Below, piece by piece: positions 32,119 to 38,910 of a DNA stretch of 38,910 bases; position 1 is the first letter of the stretch; each line of letters begins with the position of its first letter. The DNA comes from Lachnospiraceae bacterium (GTDB lineage: Bacteria > Bacillota > Clostridia > Lachnospirales > Lachnospiraceae), in assembly GCA_021203465.1 (NCBI GenBank), contig JAJQBC010000146.1, forward strand, positions 1 to 38,910, written 5' to 3'. The position numbers and the translations under genes are program-made. The notes under the pieces were generated by a model. The model saw only the letters and a program-made list of their open reading frames with translations. It made no database searches and was not told the DNA's origin.

Positions 32119-32762
32119 TTATTCCCCCTGATATTGATTGTTCTAGGATAGGCGACCTTCTCATAGCCCTTGTCATCGCGGCGCTTCTCGAGCAGATCAA
32201 GCTTGCCGAGGGCTTCCAGGCGCTTGTAAATCAGAACCCAGGCACAGTCGTTCTCCGGATTGACCTCGCACTTGCCGTTCTTCGCTCCGCCGCAGGGACC
32301 GTTCACGAGCGACTTCGCGCAGCGGGTGATCGGGCAGATACCGCCAGTCGTGCCGAGCAGGCAGTCGCCGCACAGGTGGCAGGCCTCCTCAAACAGGCCG
32401 AAGCGCACCACCTCGCCGAGGAACATCGTGTTGTTCGACGGATAGACCGGCACCGGGCTGTGGTTCGCCGCTACCTGCGTACCGTCGCCGCAGGCCATGC
32501 AGACGACCGCATCCGGACATTCCTTGATCAGCTTTTTCATCGCTGTCTTCGTAGACATATTCATGCAGCAGTAATCTGACATGCCGGTAGCAACCACGGT
32601 CTTTCCCTTCGACTCGAGGTACTCTTTGAGCGCCTTAATCTCAGGTTCGCCGCCCGTCGCGCAGGCCGTCGCGCAGCTGCCGCAGCCGAGAATCGCGATC
32701 TTCTGCGCGTCACCGATCATGGCCATGAGCTCTTCTATCGGTTTTTTCTTTGTGATGATCAT
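32115..32762 (-). CDS. metV: MetV-type zinc/iron-sulfur subunit of methylenetetrahydrofolate reductase
   Basis: A 215-residue Cys-rich protein of the MTHFR_C family. Clusters of cysteines (GCGSCATACATGG near 26-38, DYCCMN, CMACGDG, then CHLCGDCLLGTTGGICPITRC and GPCGGAKNGKC) are likely ligands for metal or Fe-S clusters. In acetogens MetV partners MetF and relays electrons for methylene-THF reduction. ATG 32762 is preceded by GGAG with 8 nt spacing. A clear promoter lies upstream, so metVF is its own unit despite sitting in the dcw cluster. Confidence 0.92.
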   Translation of the reverse strand: MIITKKKPIEELMAMIGDAQKIAILGCGSCATACATGGEPEIKALKEYLESKGKTVVATGMSDYCCMNMSTKTAMKKLIKECPDAVVCMACGDGTQVAANHSPVPVYPSNNTMFLGEVVRFGLFEEACHLCGDCLLGTTGGICPITRCAKSLVNGPCGGAKNGKCEVNPENDCAWVLIYKRLEALGKLDLLEKRRDDKGYEKVAYPRTINIRGNK

Positions 32763-32796
32763 GATGCCATCTCCTTTGGTTTTATATGATTTTTAT

Positions 32797-32825
32797 ATTT
32801 TAGTACAAGTCCCGGTTTTTTTCAA
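32797..32825 (-). promoter_or_regulatory. Promoter of metV-metF
   Basis: On the minus strand, TTGAAA (32825-32820), exactly 17 nt, TAAAAT (32802-32797). It begins 27 bp past the stop of the PBP gene. Confidence 0.65.
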
Positions 32826-32851
32826 TGCACATTGTGAAGAAATTCGCAAAT

Positions 32852-34606
32852 TCATTCCTCCTCGTCCTCCAGAAGCAGCGCTTCCTCCTTCTCAATCCCC
32901 AGATAGGGCAGAATATTTTCAAAAATGTCTCGCACGGCCGGCGCGCAGACCGTGCCGCCGTAATAGGTTCCTTGCGGATTGTAGACGATGCAGAGTGCCA
33001 GCACCTGCGGATCGTCCGCCGGAGCGAAACCGAGGAAGGAAGAAATATACTTGTTCGCGCTGCGCGGCAGAGTCTGGGAGGTTGCGGTCTTGCCGCCGAT
33101 CCGGTAACCCGGGATGTAGGCCTTATTGCCGCCGCCCTCGGAGACGACTTTCTCCAGAATCTCCCGCATCTGGGCGGAGACCTCCTCCATCACGATGCCG
33201 TCCGTCTCTTCATACTGAAAGGTTTTCAGTACATTTCCCTCCTGATCCTCGACCGCCACCGCGAAGTGCGGCGTCACCCGGCGGCCTCCGTTGATCACGG
33301 AACTCGCCATCACGGCGAGCTGCACCGGCGTAATCTGAAAGGACTGCCCGAAACTCATCGTCGCGAGCTCGACCTCGCCGATATTTTCCAGCTCGTGCAT
33401 GATCGTGGATGCCTCGCCGGGAATATCGATGCCGGTCTTCGTGAGCAGGCCATAATCGGTGAAATACTGGTAGTAGAGCTCCGCGCCCATCTTAAGGCCC
33501 ATCGTCATCAGGGCAGGATTGCAGCTGTGCTCCATGGCTTCCGTAAAAGTCTGCGTCCCGTGCCCTGTTGTCTTCGCGCAGCGAATCTTCCGATCCTCGA
33601 CAATCTTATAGCCGGGGCAGGAAAAGGTATCACTCAGAGTGGAGGTTCCCGACAGCAGCGCCGCGGAGGAGGTAAAAATTTTGAAGGTGGAGCCCGGTTC
33701 ATAAGTATCATTGACGCACTGATTGCGCCACATCTGATTGAGCGCGTCCTGATATTCCGCGTCCGTCATCGAAGAGCTGTCTTCCCCTGTGTTCAGCGTG
33801 TAGGGGTCATTCAGGTCGAACTCCGGCACATTGACGCAGGCGTAGATCTCGCCGTTCTGCGGATTCATGATCAAGATCGACACATAATCGGCCTCCTTCG
33901 CCTCCAAAAGCTTCAGAGCCTCCTGCTGCGCGTAAGCCTGAATACTGTAGTCCAGACTGAGCACCAGATTGTTTCCGGGAACGGACTCCACACGTTCCTC
34001 CTTCGCGTTCTCGATCTCAATACCGCGGGCGTCAGTCAGCGTCAGGATGGTACCGGGGATTCCCTCGAGGTACTCGTCGTATTTCACTTCCAGACCGATG
34101 ATCCCCTGATTGTCGCTGCCCGTAAAGCCGAGCACCTTGGAGGCCAGCTCCCCATAAGGATAATAGCGCTTATAATCCTCGTCGACCTTCACGCCGGCGT
34201 AGCCGTAAGCGCGGATGGCATCCCCGGTCTCAATGTCAACGTTGGATTTGACGCGTTCGATGGAGCTGACCTTCTCCACCCGCGTGCGCGCCTCCTCCTC
34301 ACTGATGCCAAGCTCCGTGACCAGCATGGCGATCACACCCTCCGGATCCTCGATCTGGCTGTGAATGACGGAAATCGTACAGACCGACTCATTGTCCGCC
34401 AACACCGTTCCGTTTCGGTCAAGGATCTGCCCGCGCGCGGCCTTGACGCTGCGCTCGCGCTCGTGCAGATCCTGCGCCAGCTCCTGATAATATTCCGACT
34501 CAAAAATCATGAGCTGCACGAGCCGCCCGATAAGTACAAGCATCAGCAGCAGGCAGATGACAAACACCAGCACAATTTTCTTTCTGTGAAAGGTCTTACA
34601 GCGCAA
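32852..34606 (-). CDS. Class B penicillin-binding protein (FtsI/SpoVD family), second copy
   Basis: A 584-residue peptidoglycan transpeptidase. One N-terminal transmembrane helix (about 11-30) is followed by a dimerisation/pedestal domain (RGQILDRNGTVLAD at about 58) and the transpeptidase domain. The SxxK motif is STFK (Ser306) and SxN is SCN. The third motif reads KTA (Lys506-Thr-Ala) instead of the usual KTG. A short acidic tail ends it; no PASTA domains are seen. The start is a TTG at 34606, placed next to GAGGTG in a hairpin. It is paralogous to the next gene upstream. Either division-specific or sporulation-specific function is possible. Confidence 0.88.
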   Translation of the reverse strand: MRCKTFHRKKIVLVFVICLLLMLVLIGRLVQLMIFESEYYQELAQDLHERERSVKAARGQILDRNGTVLADNESVCTISVIHSQIEDPEGVIAMLVTELGISEEEARTRVEKVSSIERVKSNVDIETGDAIRAYGYAGVKVDEDYKRYYPYGELASKVLGFTGSDNQGIIGLEVKYDEYLEGIPGTILTLTDARGIEIENAKEERVESVPGNNLVLSLDYSIQAYAQQEALKLLEAKEADYVSILIMNPQNGEIYACVNVPEFDLNDPYTLNTGEDSSSMTDAEYQDALNQMWRNQCVNDTYEPGSTFKIFTSSAALLSGTSTLSDTFSCPGYKIVEDRKIRCAKTTGHGTQTFTEAMEHSCNPALMTMGLKMGAELYYQYFTDYGLLTKTGIDIPGEASTIMHELENIGEVELATMSFGQSFQITPVQLAVMASSVINGGRRVTPHFAVAVEDQEGNVLKTFQYEETDGIVMEEVSAQMREILEKVVSEGGGNKAYIPGYRIGGKTATSQTLPRSANKYISSFLGFAPADDPQVLALCIVYNPQGTYYGGTVCAPAVRDIFENILPYLGIEKEEALLLEDEEE

Positions 34607-34648
34607 AAAAACACCTCATAAGAAGCTTTTTTCTATCTTATGAGGTGT
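34605..34648 (-). terminator. Terminator/attenuator-like hairpin over the PBP ribosome-binding site
   Basis: On the minus strand a perfect 13-bp stem, ACACCTCATAAGA / TCTTATGAGGTGT, with a 12-nt loop is followed by six T residues. The 3' arm contains the only plausible ribosome-binding site (GAGGTG) of the next gene and the T run overlaps its TTG start. It could end transcripts of the upstream PBP, control the downstream one, or both. Confidence 0.7.
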
Positions 34649-34740
34649 TATGGTGTTTTCATACAAGATACTGTGAATACATCCCAGACTCCTCGCTTCA
34701 AAGAGCGCCTGTTTGCGAAGGCCGATGGATACACAGGCTG

Positions 34741-36903
34741 TCACTCCGTCGGATTCTCGTCCTCGTCCTCGGACAGGGCGTCTTCCGGCTCGACATCCAC
34801 CAGATTATCGTTGACCGGCGTGTCGCCCAGCACATCGTCGGAATCCTCCGTCTCCGGATCTGGCATTGTCACCGTCTCGCCGGTCTGCGGATCGACCAGC
34901 GTCCCATCTTCTGTCGCCTCTTCCTCCTCCGTCTCTTCGGTCTCTTCCGTGCTCTCCTCTTCCTCGGCTTCGATCTCGTCTAGCAGATCCTCCGGGATTT
35001 CCTCCGTCTGCGGAATATTCAGATAGGGAAGCGCTTCTTCCATAATATTCTTCCAGATCTCTATCGCATAGGAGGCGCTGGACTGTTTCTCCGCGTTCGG
35101 CTCATCCACGATCACATAGAGCACCACCTGCGGGTCGTCCGCCGGGGCAAAACCGATGAAGGAGACCAGATAGTTGGTCTTATCTCGCGGAATTTTCTCG
35201 GCCGTACCCGTCTTTCCTCCGAGCGAGTAACCTGCGATGCGCGCGTTACGTCCGGTCGGCGTATTGCCGTTCGCGTCGTCATCTCCGTAGATCGTCTCAT
35301 AAAGATACTGCCGGAGAATTTCCGAAGTTTTCGATGAGATCGGCTCGCGCAGAACAGTCGGTTCGATCGTCTTCACCGTTCCGCCGTCACTGTCGAGAAT
35401 TTTGCTGACCACATGGGGCTGGTAGTAATAACCGCCGTTAATGCAGGCGCTGAAGGCCGCCGCCATCTGCACCATCGTCACATTGTAGTTCTGCCCGAAG
35501 GAGTTCGTCGCCAGATCCGTACTGCCCATGATCAGGCTGCTGTCGCTCGTCGCCATGCTCTCGGAATAATAGATGAGGCTGTCCGTCCTCGCCTCACCCG
35601 GCAGATCAATACCGGTCCGCAGTCCCAGATTAAACAAATTCTGGTAGATCGAAAAATTGTCGGTACCCAGCTTCGACGCGATCTGCATCAAGGCGTCGTT
35701 GCAGGAAAAGGTGAGCGCACCCTGCAGGTCGATAATCCCGTGTCCGGAGCGGTGGGAACAGTAGATCGTATAGCCTCCCACCTCCTGATAGCCGTCACAG
35801 AGGAAGGTCTCCCCATCGTAGACTGCTCCGGTCTCGAGCGCCGCCGCGATCGTCAGAGGTTTCGCCACGGATCCGGGCTCGTAGGTGTCGCTGACACAAT
35901 AATTCCGCCAGAGCTCGTTGAGCAGTTCGAGACGCTCATCCTCCGTGAGCGCTTCGTATTCCTCCTCCGTACAGACGCCGTTCGCCACCAGATCGTAGGG
36001 ATTATTGAGGTCATAGCTTCGGTTGCTGGCCATCGCCAGAATCTCGCCGGTATTCGGATCCATCATGATCGCCGCCGCCGTTGAGCTGCCCTCGCCCTCA
36101 CGGTAATTGTCAGTATATTTTTGCTGAAACTCAGCGATCGCTTCCTCCACGATCCGCTGCAGCGTCACGTCGATCGTCGAGACGACACTGTAGCCGTCCA
36201 CGGCAGCCTGTACCGTCGTCTCCTGCTCCATATCCTCATTGAGGTAATTGTAGCTCCGCCCATTCTCGCCGTTCAGGATGTCCGAGTATTCCTGCTCGAT
36301 CCCGTACTGTCCGACATCGCCGGAGACCGTGTAGCCGATCACATTGCAGGCAAGAGAATCATAGGGATACGTGCGCACGTACGTGTCTTCCATCCAAACG
36401 CCTGCGATCCTGCTGCCGCTCTCATCCGCGAGGTCTTCGAATTCCTGTATCTCGTCCTTGCTCAGCTCTTTCGCGAGCACGACGTAATGGCTGCTCTTCT
36501 TTTCCTCCATAATGGTGTCGAGCTCGCTGCGGTCCAGGCCAAAACAGTCTACCAGCGCCTGCAGCGTCGGCTCCACGTAATCCTCGTCGGCGTCCTCATC
36601 ATAGTATTCCCAGAGTACGCCCGGATCCAGAATCACGTTGTACATCTTTTCACTCGTCGCCAGCACGATCCCGTTCCGGTCGTAAATATCGCCGCGCCTG
36701 TAGGGGAGCGTCGTGCTGTCCGTGTCCTGCTGGGAGAGCACGCGCTTCGTGTACTGGTCGCCGCTGACCCGATTGATATAGACCAGACGGACAATGATAC
36801 CAAGCAGAATCAGCACAATCACGACAAACAGCAGCGCCAGCTTCTGCTTCATCCGCAGCGTTATTCGTTGTTTTCTTGTCAGTTTTTTCTTCTTTCCAGG
36901 CAC
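34741..36903 (-). CDS. Class B penicillin-binding protein, SpoVD/FtsI-like
   Basis: A 720-residue transpeptidase. One N-terminal transmembrane helix (about 21-43, after a Lys/Arg-rich end), a pedestal domain (RRGDIYDRNGIVLATSEKMYNV) and a transpeptidase domain with SVAK (Ser345), SCN and KTGTAEK are all intact. The last 80 or so residues are a very acidic Glu/Asp/Thr-rich tail without PASTA domains. Its position after the ftsL-like gene is that of ftsI/spoVD in Clostridia dcw clusters. With FtsW-type SEDS proteins it would build septal or cortex peptidoglycan. Confidence 0.92.
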   Translation of the reverse strand: MPGKKKKLTRKQRITLRMKQKLALLFVVIVLILLGIIVRLVYINRVSGDQYTKRVLSQQDTDSTTLPYRRGDIYDRNGIVLATSEKMYNVILDPGVLWEYYDEDADEDYVEPTLQALVDCFGLDRSELDTIMEEKKSSHYVVLAKELSKDEIQEFEDLADESGSRIAGVWMEDTYVRTYPYDSLACNVIGYTVSGDVGQYGIEQEYSDILNGENGRSYNYLNEDMEQETTVQAAVDGYSVVSTIDVTLQRIVEEAIAEFQQKYTDNYREGEGSSTAAAIMMDPNTGEILAMASNRSYDLNNPYDLVANGVCTEEEYEALTEDERLELLNELWRNYCVSDTYEPGSVAKPLTIAAALETGAVYDGETFLCDGYQEVGGYTIYCSHRSGHGIIDLQGALTFSCNDALMQIASKLGTDNFSIYQNLFNLGLRTGIDLPGEARTDSLIYYSESMATSDSSLIMGSTDLATNSFGQNYNVTMVQMAAAFSACINGGYYYQPHVVSKILDSDGGTVKTIEPTVLREPISSKTSEILRQYLYETIYGDDDANGNTPTGRNARIAGYSLGGKTGTAEKIPRDKTNYLVSFIGFAPADDPQVVLYVIVDEPNAEKQSSASYAIEIWKNIMEEALPYLNIPQTEEIPEDLLDEIEAEEEESTEETEETEEEEATEDGTLVDPQTGETVTMPDPETEDSDDVLGDTPVNDNLVDVEPEDALSEDEDENPTE

Positions 36904-36926
36904 AAAACTCTCCTCTGCCTGTGAGC

Positions 36927-37379
36927 CTACTCAGACGGGATCTCCCCGTTCTGTCTCACATAGTCGTCCGTCCCGCTGTCATAAAGAATGACCTGACTGG
37001 AATCCGCATAGACCATTCCCAGTTCCTCGGTTGCCACCTCACGGATATATTCCAGATCGACGTTTGACATGATACGCGTGTAATAGTCATCATTTTCTGT
37101 CCGCAGCTCCTCGAGCTCGGATTCCAGCGAGGAAATATTTTTCACCCTGCTGGTCGTCTCCGCCTGCAGCTGCAGATAATTGACGCAGGACCACATCAGC
37201 AGACAGGCCGCCACGACCAGAAAAAAGGTATAGACAATATTGACGTACTGTACGCTGTTTTTCTCCGCCTGCCGGTATTCCCGCCGCCGGGGCCGCCCGC
37301 TTCTGCGCGGCTCCTCCTGTGGCTGCAGTCTGCGTACCGTATTCCCTTCAATCACGCTACGGCTTCTTCTGGCTGCCAT
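36927..37379 (-). CDS. ftsL: FtsL/DivIC-like septum formation protein
   Basis: A 150-residue bitopic protein. An Arg-rich cytoplasmic N-terminus of about 45 residues is followed by one transmembrane helix (about 47-68, VNIVYTFFLVVAACLLMWSCV). A coiled coil follows (about 70-105, leucine/glutamate-rich), then an extracellular tail. Sequence identity in this family is low, so the call rests on topology and on its position between rsmH and spoVD/ftsI. Confidence 0.8.
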   Translation of the reverse strand: MAARRSRSVIEGNTVRRLQPQEEPRRSGRPRRREYRQAEKNSVQYVNIVYTFFLVVAACLLMWSCVNYLQLQAETTSRVKNISSLESELEELRTENDDYYTRIMSNVDLEYIREVATEELGMVYADSSQVILYDSGTDDYVRQNGEIPSE

Positions 37380-37405
37380 ACTTCAGATTCCTCCCCTATA
37401 TCCAC

Positions 37406-38341
37406 TCATACTCGCTCAAAGACACGCAGCTTTGCGCTTCTGGAGCGGTTATTCTCCCTCAATTCCTCTTCACCCGGAAGAATGGGTTTTCTCGTCAGTA
37501 CCCTTCCCTTCGGCTTCTTCCCGCACACACAGACCGGAAAATCCGGCGGGCAGGTGCAGGGGTGCTCATTCTTCCGAAACGCGTTTTTCACGATCCGGTC
37601 TTCCAGCGAGTGAAAGCTAATCACGCAGAGCCTTCCTCCCGGATTCAGGAAGTCGATTAGATCGTCCAGCGAATCCTCGAGCACCTCCAGTTCCCGGTTC
37701 AGCTCGATCCGAAGCGCCTGAAAGGTCTGCTTGGCAGGATGCCCCTTTTGCATCCGAACCTTCGCGGGAATCGCCGCTTTGATGATCTCCACGAGTTCCC
37801 CCGTCGTCTCAACAGGCTTTTCTGCCCGCGCCTTCACAATGTGTTTCGCAATGTTCTTTGCAAATTTATCTTCCCCGTAGTCACGGATGACACGGTATAG
37901 TTCCATCTCACTGTAGCCGTTGACGATGTCTGCGGCTGTCCGTTCCTGCCGCTGGTCCATCCGCATGTCGAGCCGCGCATCCTCCCGGTAGGAAAAACCC
38001 CGCTCCGCCTCATCAAACTGATAGGAGGAAACCCCGAGATCCAGCAGGATACCGTCCACACCGGACACGCCTTTCTCTCCCAGCAGTGCTCTCAGCTGTT
38101 CATAATTCCCGCGGATGATGGTCGCACGGTCTGCAAAGGGCTTCAAGCGCTCCGTCGCCGCCGCGATCGCTGCCGCGTCCTGATCAATCCCGTAAAAATG
38201 TCCTTCTTCCGACAACCGCCTGCACACCTCGAAGGCATGTCCGCCGCCGCCGAGCGTCCCGTCGGCATAGATCCCGTCAGGTCGGATATGGAGCTGTTCG
38301 ATCGTCTCCGCAAGCATCACGGAGTAATGACTGAATTCCAT
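37406..38341 (-). CDS. rsmH: 16S rRNA (cytosine(1402)-N4)-methyltransferase
   Basis: A 311-residue SAM-dependent methyltransferase (MraW) that methylates C1402 of 16S rRNA. The SAM-binding motif [37 protein letters not shown], and the conserved [32 protein letters not shown] end are diagnostic. [13 protein letters not shown] segment is present near the C-terminus, as in relatives. It begins 10 nt after mraZ. Confidence 0.98.
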   Translation of the reverse strand: MEFSHYSVMLAETIEQLHIRPDGIYADGTLGGGGHAFEVCRRLSEEGHFYGIDQDAAAIAAATERLKPFADRATIIRGNYEQLRALLGEKGVSGVDGILLDLGVSSYQFDEAERGFSYREDARLDMRMDQRQERTAADIVNGYSEMELYRVIRDYGEDKFAKNIAKHIVKARAEKPVETTGELVEIIKAAIPAKVRMQKGHPAKQTFQALRIELNRELEVLEDSLDDLIDFLNPGGRLCVISFHSLEDRIVKNAFRKNEHPCTCPPDFPVCVCGKKPKGRVLTRKPILPGEEELRENNRSRSAKLRVFERV

Positions 38342-38351
38342 AGGATCCGCC

Positions 38352-38783
38352 TCACTCTCTGCCGCTTAAGTAATTCAGATGGCCCGCAATCGTGTCCATA
38401 TCGCTGAAATCGGCATTCTGCTTCCAGTGTTCCTCGTTCCAGATTTCGATGTGATCGAGCATACCGGCCAGCAGCACGTCCTTCTCCAGACCCGCGAACT
38501 CTCTGAGTGTCACGGGGAGCAGGATGCGCCCCTGCTTGTCCAGCTCGCAGGTGCAGGCTCCGGCGATGAGGAAGCGGGTGAAAAGTCTTGCGTTCTTATC
38601 CGTGAGCGGAAGCTTCTTCAATTCCTCGACATAGGCCTCCCAGCTGTCCATCGGATACACGAAAAGACAGCCATCCAATCCCCTCGTCACCACGAATTCC
38701 GCTCCAAGCAGCTCCCGGAATTTCGAAGGCATGATCAGCCTGCCCTTGGGATCAATCGTATGTCTGTACTCACCCATGAACAT
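38352..38783 (-). CDS. mraZ: Transcriptional regulator MraZ
   Basis: A 143-residue DNA-binding protein of the AbrB-like fold that controls the dcw operon. Two SpoVT/MraZ repeats are seen: [23 protein letters not shown] (start) and [21 protein letters not shown] (middle), each with the DxxGR signature. ATG 38783 follows AGAGGG and gives the usual MFMGEY start; a longer frame to 38819 is unlikely. Confidence 0.97.
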   Translation of the reverse strand: MFMGEYRHTIDPKGRLIMPSKFRELLGAEFVVTRGLDGCLFVYPMDSWEAYVEELKKLPLTDKNARLFTRFLIAGACTCELDKQGRILLPVTLREFAGLEKDVLLAGMLDHIEIWNEEHWKQNADFSDMDTIAGHLNYLSGRE

Positions 38784-38815
38784 GCGCGTCACCCTCTTTC
38801 GTGGGCGGAAATCCT

Positions 38816-38860
38816 CCACTTTACTTCACAATAAAACCACTTTCCGCCACTTTTCACCAC
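38816..38860 (-). promoter_or_regulatory. MraZ operator (repeated GTGG boxes)
   Basis: Read on minus, GTGG occurs at 38860-38857, 38850-38847 and 38840-38837, exactly 10 bp apart, two of them preceded by AAA. GTGA at 38829-38826 and GTGG at 38819-38816 continue the period loosely. Such tandem boxes in front of mraZ are the known MraZ binding pattern and lie just after the promoter. Confidence 0.75.
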
Positions 38861-38870
38861 CAACACGTTC

Positions 38871-38899
38871 ATCATACCCCGTTTTTATGGAAATTGCAA
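38871..38899 (-). promoter_or_regulatory. Promoter of the dcw cluster (mraZ)
   Basis: On the minus strand, TTGCAA (38899-38894), exactly 17 nt, TATGAT (38876-38871). The start near 38864 is followed at once by the GTGG boxes. Confidence 0.7.
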
Positions 38900-38910
38900 T
38901 AGAAATCTTA

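Noticed and set aside
32825-34621. Long open frame of 598 codons on the plus strand
   Set aside because: It lies entirely antisense to the class B PBP gene, whose motifs are clear. Composition of the complementary strand keeps the frame open; no family motifs or ribosome-binding site.
34650-34740. GCCTGT/ACAGGC inverted repeat after the SpoVD-like gene
   Set aside because: Short, wide loop and no T run; the hairpin at 34605-34648 is the better terminator.
1-38910. CRISPR arrays, riboswitches, rRNA, prophage or transposase genes
   Set aside because: Looked for regular short repeats, known long leader structures and typical proteins; none could be supported by eye.

Overview
The window comes from a spore-forming, Gram-positive Clostridia chromosome, most likely an acetogenic member of the Lachnospiraceae or a close relative. 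The evidence is the set of sporulation genes (sigG, sigE, spoIIGA, a ylmC-like gene, an alpha/beta SASP gene and a SpoVD-like PBP), a firmicute-type division and cell-wall cluster, YesM/YesN-type sugar signalling, and a MetV-MetF type methylenetetrahydrofolate reductase of the kind found in Wood-Ljungdahl acetogens. Species cannot be told from this sequence. Most genes are on the minus strand.

Positions 1-14250 form a deoxy-sugar region. A sugar ABC transporter (ATPase, two permeases, and a binding lipoprotein cut by the window edge) runs leftward from 4111. Next come a second, orphan sugar-binding lipoprotein (minus) and, divergent from it, a YesN-type response regulator plus YesM-type histidine kinase. 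A leftward catabolic set follows: an AraC-type regulator, rhamnulokinase, a class II aldolase and a fucose/arabinose-isomerase family protein. Together they look like sensing, uptake, isomerisation, phosphorylation and aldol cleavage of L-fucose, L-rhamnose or a related sugar.

Positions 14340-19920 are core genes: efp, aroK and nrdR (minus), a ylmC-like gene and sigG (plus), then sigE, spoIIGA and aroE (minus). spoIIGA has a promoter with Spo0A-box-like sites.

Positions 19920-38910 are a dispersed division and cell-wall (dcw) cluster, read leftward from the right edge: mraZ, rsmH, an ftsL-like gene, two class B PBPs, (insert 1), mraY, (insert 2), ftsW, murA, ftsQ/divIB, ftsZ. Insert 1 holds metV-metF, a SASP gene, a metal-exporter/Fur/histidine-phosphatase operon and tRNA-Gly(CCC). 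Insert 2 is a divergent PucR-regulator / URO-D-family pair. murD and murG are not in the window.

The most noteworthy non-coding signals are two related copies of a palindromic intergenic repeat, a perfect 7-1-7 Fur-type box in front of the metal exporter, direct repeats upstream of the sugar-transporter promoter, a terminator-like hairpin covering the ribosome-binding site and start codon of one PBP, MraZ boxes at the mraZ promoter, and a sigma-G promoter at the SASP gene. No CRISPR array, rRNA, insertion sequence with a transposase, or prophage was seen.
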